The notes: a model not told the origin generated them from the letters alone. A DNA stretch of 64,000 bases from DASQGA01 sp963722715 (GCA_963722715.1 CAVROA010000007.1:71162-135161), one strand, 5' to 3'. Shown: positions 17,527-25,468, counted from the first letter of the stretch. Translations and numbers: made by a program.

Positions 17527-18257
17527 CCGGGCGCCCGCTTCTCGAGGAAGGCGCGAAGCCCGTCCTGGCCCTCGGCGCTCGTGCGCCGCTCGGCGGCCCA
17601 GTGTGCCACCTCCGGGACGTCAGGGCGCTCCCGGATGAGGCGCTTCGCCTCGCGAGCCGCGATCGGGCCTGCCTGGAGCAGCTCTCCGACCACGCGGTCG
17701 ACAGCCTCGTCGAGGTCGGATGCGACCTCATGGACGAGGCCGATCCGGAGAGCGGTCGCGGCATCGAATCGCTCCCCGGTCAAGAAGTAGCGCCGCGCCG
17801 CGCCGGGCCCGATCCGGGGCAGGACGAACGGCGAGATGACGGCGGGCACGATGCCGAGCCGGACTTCGGAGAACGCGAAGACGGCGTCCTCCGCCGCGAT
17901 CGCAATGTCGACACAGGCCAGGAGACCCGAGCCGCCGCCGAGCGCATGGCCCTGAACCCGAGCGACGACGGGCGCCGGACAGGAGTCGATCGCCTCGAAC
18001 ATGGCGTGGAGGCGCATTGCGTCCTCGACGTTGTCGTCGTAGTCGAGGTCGATCGCGGCACGCTGCCAGTCCACGTCGGCTCCGGCGCAAAAGCTCGCCC
18101 CCTCGCCCTCGAGCCGGACCACGCGCGCATCTCCGACGTCGGCGAAAGCCCGCGTCAGTTCCGCGATCAGAGCCGCGTCGAACGCATTCCGGCGCTCGGG
18201 GCGCGCAAGCGTGATGCAGAGGGCGTGCCCCTGCCGCTCGATCCGGAGCGCGCTCAT
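17505..18257 (-). CDS. Enoyl-CoA hydratase/isomerase-family protein, methylglutaconyl-CoA hydratase-like (250 aa)
   Basis: Crotonase-fold enzyme. The oxyanion-hole regions are GASFCAGADVDW and GHALGGGSGLLACVDIAIA, and the FAFSEVRLGIVPAVISPFVL block contains the usual Glu region. The latter resembles LiuC/methylglutaconyl-CoA hydratase, which precedes HMG-CoA in leucine degradation. It overlaps the biotin carboxylase gene by 22 nt, and a methylcrotonyl-CoA-carboxylase-like beta subunit lies at 21852-23414, which supports that assignment. ATG 18257 has TAAGCT seven nt upstream; start codons of this gene and the divergent DapA-family gene are only 23 bp apart. Confidence 0.82.
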   Translation of the reverse strand: MSALRIERQGHALCITLARPERRNAFDAALIAELTRAFADVGDARVVRLEGEGASFCAGADVDWQRAAIDLDYDDNVEDAMRLHAMFEAIDSCPAPVVARVQGHALGGGSGLLACVDIAIAAEDAVFAFSEVRLGIVPAVISPFVLPRIGPGAARRYFLTGERFDAATALRIGLVHEVASDLDEAVDRVVGELLQAGPIAAREAKRLIRERPDVPEVAHWAAERRTSAEGQDGLRAFLEKRAPGWKSESS

Positions 18258-18264
18258 CGGCGGC

Positions 18265-18274
18265 AGCTTAGAGT
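18265..18274. promoter_or_regulatory. Overlapping divergent -10 elements between two leaderless genes
   Basis: On the minus strand TAAGCT (18265-18270) is seven nt before ATG 18257; on the plus strand TAGAGT (18269-18274) is six nt before GTG 18281. The two hexamers share the central TA dinucleotide, so RNA polymerase can presumably melt this site in only one direction at a time. Confidence 0.55.
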
Positions 18275-18280
18275 CCACTG

Positions 18281-19135
18281 GTGCTCAAAGGTGCGCTTGC
18301 AGCTGCCGTGACGCCGCTCCGGGGCGGAGGAGAGGCGCTCGACGAAGGTCCGTTCGGCGAGTACGTCGAGTTTCTGGCCACGGCGGGGCTCGACGGGATC
18401 CTGGCGCTCGGCACCACCGGCGAGGGGATTCTGCTCGGCCCGGACGAGCGCCGGCGCGCCGCCGGGCTCTTCGTGGCAGCTGCCGGTGACCGATTCGATG
18501 TGGCAGTCCATTGCGGCGCGCAGACGACGCGCGAGACTGTCGAGCTTGCACGACACGCCGCGGAGGCGGGCGCAGCTGCCGTCGCCGTGATCGGACCTCC
18601 GTACTACGCGCTCGACGAACAGGCTCTGCTGGCGCATTTCAGCGCGGCCGCGGCGGCCTGCGCCCCGCTCCCGTTCTACCTCTACGAGTTCGCCGATCGG
18701 AGCGGGTACGCCGTCCCGGTCAGCGTCATCGAGAGGTTGCGAGGCGAGGCGCCGAACCTGGCGGGCCTCAAGATCTCGGATGCGCCCTTCGACCGTTTTT
18801 CGCCGTATCTTCTCGAGGGTCTCGACGTCTTCGTGGGCCCGGAATCCCTGATCGTGGAAGGCCTCCGAGCAGGCGCCGCCGGAGCCGTCTCGGGCCTCGC
18901 GAGCGCCTTCCCGGAGCTCGTCGGCGACCTCGTTCGCACTCCGGATCCTTCGACCGGCGAGCGTGTGACGGCCGTCCGGGACAGGCTGCAGGCTCTGCCC
19001 TTCCAGGCGGCGCTGAAGCGGACGCTTGCGCGCCGCGGCGTCCGGCTCGAAGAGGATGTCCGCGCACCGCTTCGCGGCCTCACAGACGTAGAGCGGCGCG
19101 ACCTCGACGCGTTCCTCGACAGCGAGGGTTTCTAA
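18281..19135 (+). CDS. DapA/N-acetylneuraminate-lyase-family aldolase or dehydratase (284 aa)
   Basis: TIM-barrel class I aldolase-family enzyme. GTTGEGILLGPDER near residues 45-58 is the substrate-carboxylate loop, LPFYLYEFADRSGY gives the catalytic Tyr (133 or 135), and the Schiff-base Lys is Lys164 in LAGLKIS. True DapA normally has a YNVPxRT motif, which is changed here to YLYEFADRSGY, so lysine biosynthesis is unlikely; a sugar-acid, sialate-like or hydroxyproline-pathway deaminase/aldolase role is more plausible. The stop overlaps the next gene's ATG (TAATG), an FAD amino-acid-oxidase-like protein, which hints at joint catabolism of an imino or amino acid. Confidence 0.82.
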   Translation: MLKGALAAAVTPLRGGGEALDEGPFGEYVEFLATAGLDGILALGTTGEGILLGPDERRRAAGLFVAAAGDRFDVAVHCGAQTTRETVELARHAAEAGAAAVAVIGPPYYALDEQALLAHFSAAAAACAPLPFYLYEFADRSGYAVPVSVIERLRGEAPNLAGLKISDAPFDRFSPYLLEGLDVFVGPESLIVEGLRAGAAGAVSGLASAFPELVGDLVRTPDPSTGERVTAVRDRLQALPFQAALKRTLARRGVRLEEDVRAPLRGLTDVERRDLDAFLDSEGF

Positions 19136-20199
19136 TGCCGCGGATCGTCATCGGGGGCGCGGGCGCGATCGGGGCCTCGATCGCCTACCACCTTGCAATG
19201 GCGGGAGCGGAGGACATAGTCCTCGTGGACCGAGAGACGGTCGGCTCCGGCGCCACCAGCAAGGCGATGGGAGGTGTCCGCCAGCAGTTCTCGACGGCCG
19301 CGGAGGTCCGGCTGGCGCAAGAGAGCATTCGCTTCTTCGAGGAGCTCGGGCCGCCGTTCTTCGACCAGGTCGGCTACCTGTTTCTCGCCACGACCGAGGC
19401 AGGCCTCGCGGAGCTGGAGACTCGCCGTCAGGTACAGGTCGACCTGGGTGTCCCCGTCGAGCGCCTCGATCCGGATGGGATCGCGGAGACCGCGCCGGGC
19501 GTGGCCGTCGACGATGTCGTCGGAGGCGTTTTTTGCGCCGAGGACGGCGTTGCCGATCCACCGGCCGTCACGCGGGAGCTTGTGAGGCGTGCCGTCGAGC
19601 TCGGCGTGGATTTGCTCGAGCGAACCGCTCTGGACGAGGTCGAGGCCGATGTCGCGGTGGTTGCGTGTGGGCCACAATCGGGGGAGACAGCGAAGCGACT
19701 CGGGGCCGAGGTCCCGATCAGGCCCCTCCGACGTCAACTCATCGAGACCGGTCCTGTCCCGGGGCTTCCCGAGGCCCTGCCCATGATTGTGGAGACCGAG
19801 ACGGGATTCCACTTCCGGAGGCGGGGCGACCGGCTGATCCTCGCCATGGCAGACGCGCGACCGCGCTGGGGCGAGGAGGAAACCGTTGACGAATCGGTGC
19901 TCGGAGATCGCCTCGAGCGCCTCAGGGCCCGGTTTCCGGCCGCCGGCGAGGTCGAGATCGCGAGGGCATGGGCAGGGCTCTACGACATGACGCCGGACGC
20001 GCATCCGGTGATCGGCTGGGTCGGCGAGGGCGTGTACGCGGCTTGCGGTTTCTCCGGACACGGCTTCATGCAGTCTCCCGCGGTGGGTCGGGCCGTCGCC
20101 GAGGAGCTCCTGAACGGAAACTCCCAGCTCGATCTCACCCCGTACCGCCCGGAACGTCTCGCGGACGGCACGGGGTTTGAGGAGGAGGTCGTCCTCTAG
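19135..20199 (+). CDS. DAO/DadA-family FAD-dependent oxidoreductase (354 aa)
   Basis: Glycine/D-amino-acid-oxidase-type flavoprotein that oxidises an amine or imino acid. The Rossmann dinucleotide motif is IVIGGAGAIGASIAYHLA at residues 4-21, followed by ETVGSGATSKAMGGVRQQFS, a flavin-contact loop seen in sarcosine-oxidase and D-proline/hydroxyproline-dehydrogenase beta subunits. The C-terminal GLYDMTPDAHPVIGW and CGFSGHGFMQSPAVG blocks are strongly conserved in this family. It is translationally coupled to the DapA-family gene. The final CTAG tetranucleotide is shared with the stop of the convergent small gene. Confidence 0.87.
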   Translation: MPRIVIGGAGAIGASIAYHLAMAGAEDIVLVDRETVGSGATSKAMGGVRQQFSTAAEVRLAQESIRFFEELGPPFFDQVGYLFLATTEAGLAELETRRQVQVDLGVPVERLDPDGIAETAPGVAVDDVVGGVFCAEDGVADPPAVTRELVRRAVELGVDLLERTALDEVEADVAVVACGPQSGETAKRLGAEVPIRPLRRQLIETGPVPGLPEALPMIVETETGFHFRRRGDRLILAMADARPRWGEEETVDESVLGDRLERLRARFPAAGEVEIARAWAGLYDMTPDAHPVIGWVGEGVYAACGFSGHGFMQSPAVGRAVAEELLNGNSQLDLTPYRPERLADGTGFEEEVVL

Positions 20200-20483
20200 A
20201 TTTCGCCCACGAGGTGGGCGGCTCCGCCGGGCGTCAGGCGCTCCCACATCCGCAGGTAGACCGCGAGCTCGGCTCGTGCGATCTTCGGGTCGAGGGCGCC
20301 GGGAGGGTCGATCACGAGAACTCCGTCCTCCCGAGCCTCGGCGGCGTACGACGTCCGCCCCAGAAAGGCGAGGAGGCTCCTCCGGAGACATGCATCAGAG
20401 ACCCGGACCTCGAGGATGTGCTGCGCTTCTGGCGCGCCGAGGCGCAGGCGGGTCCTCTTGGCGGGTTCTTTCCATGACAACAT
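20196..20483 (-). CDS. Hypothetical protein (95 aa)
   Basis: Unrecognised soluble protein. The sequence is well balanced (SDACLRRSLLAFLGRTSYAA, DGVLVIDPPGALDP, ELAVYLRMWERLTPG) and suggests a small alpha/beta domain, possibly of the type that contributes a strand-helix repeat in actinobacterial regulators. It converges on the FAD oxidoreductase and shares its CTAG stop overlap. No ribosome-binding site or TAnnnT element was obvious at its start, so ATG 20483 is provisional. Confidence 0.6.
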   Translation of the reverse strand: MLSWKEPAKRTRLRLGAPEAQHILEVRVSDACLRRSLLAFLGRTSYAAEAREDGVLVIDPPGALDPKIARAELAVYLRMWERLTPGGAAHLVGEI

Positions 20484-20682
20484 GACAGTCGGACCCGGGG
20501 GATGCGTGGGCTTCGGCCGGTTCTTTCCCCCCCGCCGTCGTCCACGCTAACCCGGGTCCTTCACCCATTAGAGCCGCGTAGGCGCCCGAAACTTGCACTC
20601 AAAAACTTGTGCCGCAAGCCTGCAGCCGTAACCTGTACCCAATGAAGGTGAGAAATTTTGGGTTTTTGGGCACTGAACGCCC
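20484..20682. other. Intergenic region between divergent genes
   Basis: About 200 bp separating the leftward hypothetical gene from the sigma factor. It is richer in A/T than its surroundings near 20580-20670 (AGAAATTTTGGGTTTTTGG). No confident promoter, riboswitch or small gene was recognised. Confidence 0.4.
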
Positions 20683-21846
20683 ATGAGCCCCCGCGTTGAG
20701 CCTCTGCGGCGGCGTCTCGACGATGGCTCGTTCGAGCGCCTCTACAGGCGGCATCTTCCCGAGGTCTACCGCTACGTCCTTCGCGACGTCGGTAACCGAG
20801 CGGACGCGGAGGAGGTCACCCAGAATGCGTTTCTCGATGCCTACCGGGCTCTCGGGCGCGGCCACACGCCAGAGAAGCCACGAGCCTGGCTCTTCGGCAT
20901 TGCGAAGAACGCCACCCGCCGCCGCTATCGGACGCTCTCTCGCCGGCCGCACGAAGTAGAGCTGGAGAACGAGCTCGCCGAGTCGGTGGCGGCAGAGGAG
21001 CGTCCGCAGCTCGAGGAGCTGCGGGATGCCGTCCGCTCACTGCCTCCCACGCACCAGCAGGCTCTCTTCCTTCGTGAGATCGAAGGGCTTTCGTATGTAG
21101 AGATCGCAAACAGAATGGATCTGTCGCACGCAGCGGTCGAGACCCTCCTCTTTCGCGCCCGACGGTCGCTGCGCGGGCGGCTCGAAGTGGCGGGCATTCG
21201 CCCGGCCGCCCAGCCCGTGGCCTCGCGAAGGCGGAGACTTGCCGGGCTCGCGTTCCTCCCGGCCGGTCTGCTTCGCCAGCTGGACAGGGTGGCGTTCGAG
21301 GCGGAGCGCTCGGGGCTCGTGCTCAAGACGGCGGCCGCGACGGCTGCGGTCATCCTGGGTGTGGGGGTCACGGTTGCGGTCGTTCCGCTTGGAGCGGCAA
21401 GCGAGCGCCAGCAGGCGGTCACGATGCCGAAAACGACAACGATGTCGGCCGCCGATACAACGTTGTTCACGAGCGTGTTCTCCGCGAACCCCTCGCAAGA
21501 CGCGGCGGGCGGGGGCTCCACGGATCTGGTTCAGGTCTTTGGCAGTGGGTCGGACGTGAAAGGTGGCGCGAAGGACGTCGACTCGGCACTTCAGGCGGTC
21601 ACAGGCGATGCGACCAGCTCGGTTGGAGGCTCAGTGCTGGGGGCCGTAGACGCGAACGTTCCAGCGGTCTCGACTCCGCCCGTTTCGACACCTGCGATCT
21701 CGACTCCGGTCGTCTCGGTACCTGCGATCTCGGTTCCGTCCGTGACGACGCCTCCGCTCTCGACCACGCTTGTCACGGATGCCGTCCCCGAAGTCGACCT
21801 CCCTGACCTGCCGGTGACGACCGGCGAGCTCCCCAGCCTTCCGTAA
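20683..21846 (+). CDS. ECF-type sigma factor fused to a transmembrane segment and Ser/Thr/Pro-rich tail (387 aa)
   Basis: Sigma-70-family extracytoplasmic-function factor. Region 2 spans about residues 15-88 (DAEEVTQNAFLDAYRAL, RAWLFGIAKNATRRRYR) and region 4 about 105-165 (LPPTHQQALFLREIEGLSY, IANRMDLSHAAVETLLFRAR). Unlike a normal 180-residue ECF factor it continues with a basic linker, a hydrophobic segment at about 212-236 (TAAAVILGVGV type) and a roughly 150-residue tail ending in repeats such as STPPVSTPAISTPVVS. If the segment spans the membrane, the tail would be outside and the sigma domains inside, so the factor could be membrane-tethered and released by proteolysis or regulated by its own tail. 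No anti-sigma gene is adjacent. The promoter region has no obvious leaderless element. Confidence 0.83.
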   Translation: MSPRVEPLRRRLDDGSFERLYRRHLPEVYRYVLRDVGNRADAEEVTQNAFLDAYRALGRGHTPEKPRAWLFGIAKNATRRRYRTLSRRPHEVELENELAESVAAEERPQLEELRDAVRSLPPTHQQALFLREIEGLSYVEIANRMDLSHAAVETLLFRARRSLRGRLEVAGIRPAAQPVASRRRRLAGLAFLPAGLLRQLDRVAFEAERSGLVLKTAAATAAVILGVGVTVAVVPLGAASERQQAVTMPKTTTMSAADTTLFTSVFSANPSQDAAGGGSTDLVQVFGSGSDVKGGAKDVDSALQAVTGDATSSVGGSVLGAVDANVPAVSTPPVSTPAISTPVVSVPAISVPSVTTPPLSTTLVTDAVPEVDLPDLPVTTGELPSLP

Positions 21847-21851
21847 CTGGC

Positions 21852-23414
21852 TTACATCCGGAAGATGCCGAACGTCGTCTCGGGAATTGGGGCGTTGAGG
21901 CTCGCCGAGAGCCCGAGGGCCAGCACGCGGCGGGTGTCGGCCGGGTCGATGACGCCGTCGTCCCACAGCCTCGCCGTCGAGTAGTACGGGCTCCCCTCGC
22001 GCTCGTACTTCTCCCGGATCTCCTCGGGATCCGAGCGTCCGACTGCGGAGAGCACGGTCGCCGCCTGCTCACCGCCCATGACGCTGATCCTGGCGTTCGG
22101 CCACATCCAGAGCTGGCGAGGGGAGTAGGCCCGACCGCACATTCCGTAGTTCCCCGCGCCGAACGAGCCCCCGATGATGACCGTGAACTTTGGCACCTGG
22201 GCGCACGCGACCGCCGTGACGAGCTTCGCCCCGTCCTTCGCGATGCCGCCTGCCTCGTACTCCTTTCCAACCATGAACCCCGTGATGTTCTGGAGGAAGA
22301 CCAGCGGGATCCGGCGCTTGCAGGCGAGCTGAACGAAGTGGGCGCCCTTGAGCGCGCTCTCCGAGAAGAGAACGCCGTTGTTGGCGAGAATCGCGACGGG
22401 AAGCCCCTCGATCCGCGCGAAGCCGCAAACGAGCGTCTCGCCGTAAAGCTCTTTGAACTCATGTAAACGACTGCCGTCGACCAGCCGGGCGATCACCTCG
22501 CGGACGTCATAGCCAACGCGGTAGTCCTCCGGCACGACCCCGTGCAGCTCGCCGGGGTCGTAGAGGGGAGCTTCGGCCTTCGCGAGGGTCCAGGGAGGCT
22601 CCGGCCGGCCGTAGCCCAGGTGCGCGACGATTGACCGGGCGATCGCGAGCGCGTGCTCGTCGTCGGCGGCGTAGTGGTCGGTGACGCCCGAGACCCGTGA
22701 GTGGACGTCTGCACCACCCAGCTCCTCAGCGGTCACTTCCTCGCCCGTGGCCGCCTTCACGAGGGGCGGACCGCCGAGGAAGATCGTGCCGGTGCCCTTG
22801 ACGATCACGGTCTCGTCGCTCATCGCCGGCACGTACGCGCCGCCGGCGGTGCACGATCCCATGACCACCGCGATCTGCGCGATTCCCTTGGCCGACATGC
22901 GAGCCTGGTTGAAGAAGATGCGGCCGAAGTGGTCGCGGTCGGGGAAGACCTCGTCCTGGAGTGGGAGAAAGGCGCCGCCAGAATCGACGAGGTAGATGCA
23001 GGGCAGGCAGTTCTGTTCCGCGACCTCCTGGGCACGCAGGTGCTTCTTGACGGTGAGCGGGTAATAGGTTCCGCCCTTGACGGTGGCGTCGTTCGCGACG
23101 ACCACGCACTCCCTACCCTCGACGGCCCCGATGCCGCAGACGATTCCGGCGCCGGGAGCATCGCCGTCGTAGAGGTCCCACGCGGCGAGCGCGTTCAGCT
23201 CGAGGAACGACGAACCCGGGTCGAGCAGGCGGTCGACCCGCTCCCTGGCTGCAAGCTTCCCCCGAGCCCGGTGGCGCTCGACGGACTCGGCTCCGCCACC
23301 CTGCGAGACCTGCTCGCTGCGAGCGCGGAGCTCGGCGACCAACGCCTGCATCCGGGACCGGTTCGCCTCGAACTCTGGTGCTGCCCGGTCGATGCGCGAA
23401 TCGAGGATCGCCAC
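21852..23414 (-). CDS. Acyl-CoA carboxylase carboxyltransferase subunit, methylcrotonyl-CoA carboxylase beta-like (520 aa)
   Basis: Carboxyltransferase subunit that moves CO2 from carboxybiotin to an acyl-CoA. The segments KGGTYYPLTVKKHLRAQE and CIYLVDSGGAFLPLQDEVFP, then GRIFFNQARMSAKGI, are characteristic of methylcrotonyl-CoA carboxylase beta (LiuB/MccB) rather than propionyl-CoA carboxylase, and the C-terminal domain contains FLQNITGFMVGKEYEAGGI. Full length. The alpha partner is probably the gene at 15858-17526, separated by rightward genes. GTG 23414 has TAGGCT eight nt upstream, suggesting its own leaderless transcript. Confidence 0.9.
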   Translation of the reverse strand: MAILDSRIDRAAPEFEANRSRMQALVAELRARSEQVSQGGGAESVERHRARGKLAARERVDRLLDPGSSFLELNALAAWDLYDGDAPGAGIVCGIGAVEGRECVVVANDATVKGGTYYPLTVKKHLRAQEVAEQNCLPCIYLVDSGGAFLPLQDEVFPDRDHFGRIFFNQARMSAKGIAQIAVVMGSCTAGGAYVPAMSDETVIVKGTGTIFLGGPPLVKAATGEEVTAEELGGADVHSRVSGVTDHYAADDEHALAIARSIVAHLGYGRPEPPWTLAKAEAPLYDPGELHGVVPEDYRVGYDVREVIARLVDGSRLHEFKELYGETLVCGFARIEGLPVAILANNGVLFSESALKGAHFVQLACKRRIPLVFLQNITGFMVGKEYEAGGIAKDGAKLVTAVACAQVPKFTVIIGGSFGAGNYGMCGRAYSPRQLWMWPNARISVMGGEQAATVLSAVGRSDPEEIREKYEREGSPYYSTARLWDDGVIDPADTRRVLALGLSASLNAPIPETTFGIFRM

Positions 23415-23458
23415 GGGCGGGAAGCCTACGGGACGCGCCGCCCAGGCTCACGCCTGAA

Positions 23459-23490
23459 CGCCAAAGACCCCGTACCCGGGGCCCTTGGCG
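23459..23490 (-). terminator. Hairpin terminator for the 23513-23716 gene
   Basis: Read on the minus strand, 14 bases pair with 14 bases around a four-base loop with only two G-U wobbles (CGCCAAGGGCCCCG against CGGGGTCTTTGGCG). On the plus strand the same positions give A-C mismatches, so the structure is meant for leftward transcripts. Confidence 0.6.
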
Positions 23491-23512
23491 TTTCGTTCCG
23501 CGGCAGATGCTG

Positions 23513-23716
23513 TTAGGCCGGCTGCGGTCTCCGCCCGGCGAGGCCCAGGAAGGACAGCGCCTTGAGCATTTCAACCGGCTTCGCGAACGTGATGTTCGTC
23601 GGCACGTGGTTTCGGTTGCGGTCGACCTTCGCGGCTAGGCGCGCCACATCCGCCTCTCGCAGAAGATCCGCCTGCTTCTGGCGAGCGAGCTCTCGATGGA
23701 TAGACGGGCTGATCAC
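23513..23716 (-). CDS. Small basic protein of unknown function (67 aa)
   Basis: Unrecognised. GTG 23716 is chosen because AGGAGG lies five nt upstream, a strong ribosome-binding site; longer upstream extension reads as low-quality sequence. The protein has an amphipathic helix (IHRELARQKQADLLREADVA) and a hydrophobic C-terminal stretch (VEMLKALSFLGLAG). A leftward terminator hairpin follows 22 nt after the stop. It may be a small DNA- or membrane-associated protein; nothing more can be said. Confidence 0.6.
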   Translation of the reverse strand: MISPSIHRELARQKQADLLREADVARLAAKVDRNRNHVPTNITFAKPVEMLKALSFLGLAGRRPQPA

Positions 23717-23801
23717 GGCTCCTCCTCTTCGCGTGTGTCCACAGGACGGTGGGCCGGTCGCGGTTCTTCCCTCCCCGGCGGCGGCGTGGGAGGATTGCCG
23801 A

Positions 23802-24404
23802 GTGAGTGCGCCTACCGGGGCTTCTGAGGAGCTGGTCGACTCCACGTTGGGGTCATTCATGGCGCGCGTTGCGAGCCCCAACGACCCCATCGGCGGCGGA
23901 TCTGCAGCGGCGGTCGTCGTCGGCATCGCCGCCGCTCTCGTGGGGATGGCTGCCCGAGCCTCGTCTGAATGGAACGAGGCAGCCGGCGCGATCGTCCAAG
24001 CGGACGAGTTGCGCTCGCGATCAGCACCGCTTGCGCAAGCCGACGCTGATGCCTACGCCGATGCCCGCGAGACATTGAGGCGGCGGTCGACGCTCGAGCC
24101 CGAGAGCCGCGACGAGACCATCCGCAAGGCGCTCGCCGAGGCAGCTGAGGTCCCACTTCTCATTGCGAGCACAGCCTGCGACGTCACCGCGCTTGCCGCT
24201 CATGTTGCCGAGAACGGAGCCGGCGAGATTCGTGGCGACGCAGCTGTCGCAGCTGTCCTCGCGGCGGCGGCAGCGCGCGCGGCTGCGAACCTCGTGCAGG
24301 TCAACCTCGCCACCATGCCCGATGACGAGCGCCTCAGACGCGCACACCGGTTGGTCTCGGAGAGCGCAGCACACGCTCGGCGCGCGCTCGCGGAAAGCTC
24401 CTAG
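23802..24404 (+). CDS. Cyclodeaminase/cyclohydrolase-family protein (FTCD_C-like, 200 aa)
   Basis: All-helical folate enzyme family that includes formimidoyl-THF cyclodeaminase and methenyl-THF cyclohydrolase FchA. The N-terminal segment SFMARVASPNDPIGGGSAAA is the family hallmark (P-x-P-GGGS/A loop), and the long alanine-rich helices with DADAYADARE carry the usual acidic residues. GTG 23802 follows GGGAGG at 8 nt. It probably acts in one-carbon metabolism, but no partner gene is nearby. The stop shares a CTAG with the convergent small gene. Confidence 0.83.
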   Translation: MSAPTGASEELVDSTLGSFMARVASPNDPIGGGSAAAVVVGIAAALVGMAARASSEWNEAAGAIVQADELRSRSAPLAQADADAYADARETLRRRSTLEPESRDETIRKALAEAAEVPLLIASTACDVTALAAHVAENGAGEIRGDAAVAAVLAAAAARAAANLVQVNLATMPDDERLRRAHRLVSESAAHARRALAESS

Positions 24405-24616
24405 CCCAGCGCTGAGGCGGCGAGGAGCCGGCGGCGATATCGGTCTCGCCACTCGAGGCGTCGGCTCGCAGCGATCTGGAAGGCCAGTTCCCCGGTGCGC
24501 GCGCGGCGCAAGAGGTCGGCGTACCGGACGGCTTCCAGCGGGCTTCCGCCCTCGTGAGTTTGATTTCGCTTCACATCGACCAGACGAGCCAGAGGAAGAC
24601 GTTCTTCCCTCAGCAC
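24401..24616 (-). CDS. Hypothetical Arg-rich small protein (71 aa)
   Basis: A leftward frame with coherent composition (SPLEAVRYADLLRRARTGEL, RRLEWRDRYRRRLLAA), convergent with the cyclodeaminase gene through a shared CTAG stop and divergent from the ECF sigma factor 19 bp away. No family was recognised and no ribosome-binding site is evident. Confidence 0.45.
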   Translation of the reverse strand: MLREERLPLARLVDVKRNQTHEGGSPLEAVRYADLLRRARTGELAFQIAASRRLEWRDRYRRRLLAASALG

Positions 24617-24635
24617 GAGAATTCCGCGAAGATTC

Positions 24636-25208
24636 GTGCAACAGATGTCGCTTGCTTCCCTTACTGACGCTCGTCTGGTCGCCCGCTGTCGAACCGGTGA
24701 GCAGGCCGCATGGGCTGAGCTCGTCGATCGGTTCTCCCGGTACGTGTACGCAATCGCGACGCAGGCCTACAGACTGGGGCCGGACGACGCAGAGGAGGTC
24801 TTCCAGGAGGTCTTCGCCCGCACCTACGAGCACCTGGACCGGCTTCGTGACGATACGGCGATCCGGCCGTGGATCGGACAGCTCACCCGCCGGCTCTCCA
24901 TCGATCGGATTCGTGGCTCTGCGCGTGAAGTAGTCGACTCCGACGCTCTCGACATCCCCGTGGTCGACGAGACTCTCGAGCGCCTCGACGACGCGCTCAC
25001 GGTGCACGAGGGCCTTTCGGCTCTGCCCGAGCACTGTCGGGAGATTCTGGATCGCTTCTTCGCGCGCGACGAGAGCTATCAGACGATCGGCGATGCGCTT
25101 GCGATCGCGCCGGGAACGATCGCCAGTCGTATCTCCCGCTGCCTCAAGAAACTCCGCGCTCAGCTCGAGGGAAGATCCGAGCCCTCCGAGCCGTCTGGTG
25201 AACGGTGA
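24636..25208 (+). CDS. ECF-type RNA polymerase sigma factor (190 aa)
   Basis: Extracytoplasmic-function sigma factor with both functional regions: region 2 (about residues 12-85, AAWAELVDRFSRYVYAIATQ and EEVFQEVFARTYEHLDRL, RPWIGQLTRRLSIDRIR) and region 4 (about 115-175, LPEHCREILDRFFARDESYQ, IAPGTIASRISRCLKKLR). GTG 24636 or ATG 24645 may be the start. The stop overlaps the next gene (GTGA), a conserved-looking 87-residue protein that could be an associated regulator, although it has no anti-sigma zinc motif or membrane helix. Confidence 0.88.
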   Translation: MQQMSLASLTDARLVARCRTGEQAAWAELVDRFSRYVYAIATQAYRLGPDDAEEVFQEVFARTYEHLDRLRDDTAIRPWIGQLTRRLSIDRIRGSAREVVDSDALDIPVVDETLERLDDALTVHEGLSALPEHCREILDRFFARDESYQTIGDALAIAPGTIASRISRCLKKLRAQLEGRSEPSEPSGER

Positions 25209-25468
25209 CCCCAATGGCGACATTTGACGAACAACGACTGGTGGAGCTCCTCGGAGCCCTTCCGCCTGCCCCGGATGCCTGGGTCGCCGCCGCGAAGGAG
25301 CTTCCGCTCGCGCGCCGTGAGCTCGACCACCTGGTCGAGCGCGCGGTCGCAGACGAGGATTTCCGGCACGCGATCGAGGCTGACATCGAAGCTGCGATCC
25401 GTGAAGCCGGGTGTGTCCCGGATCCGCTCACGGTCGCGGCTCTTCGAGCCCGTCTCGATCGATCGTAA
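25205..25468 (+). CDS. Small sigma-coupled protein of unknown function (84-87 aa)
   Basis: Acidic helical protein starting at GTG 25205 or, more likely, ATG 25214 (MATFDEQRLVELLGALPPAP). The sequence PDAWVAAAKELPLARRELD and RAVADEDFRHAIEADIEAAI predicts three helices. The four-nt overlap with the sigma factor implies cotranslation, so it is a candidate modulator of that sigma factor. It lacks the HxxxCxxC motif of zinc anti-sigma proteins and any transmembrane segment. Confidence 0.72.
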   Translation: MTPMATFDEQRLVELLGALPPAPDAWVAAAKELPLARRELDHLVERAVADEDFRHAIEADIEAAIREAGCVPDPLTVAALRARLDRS

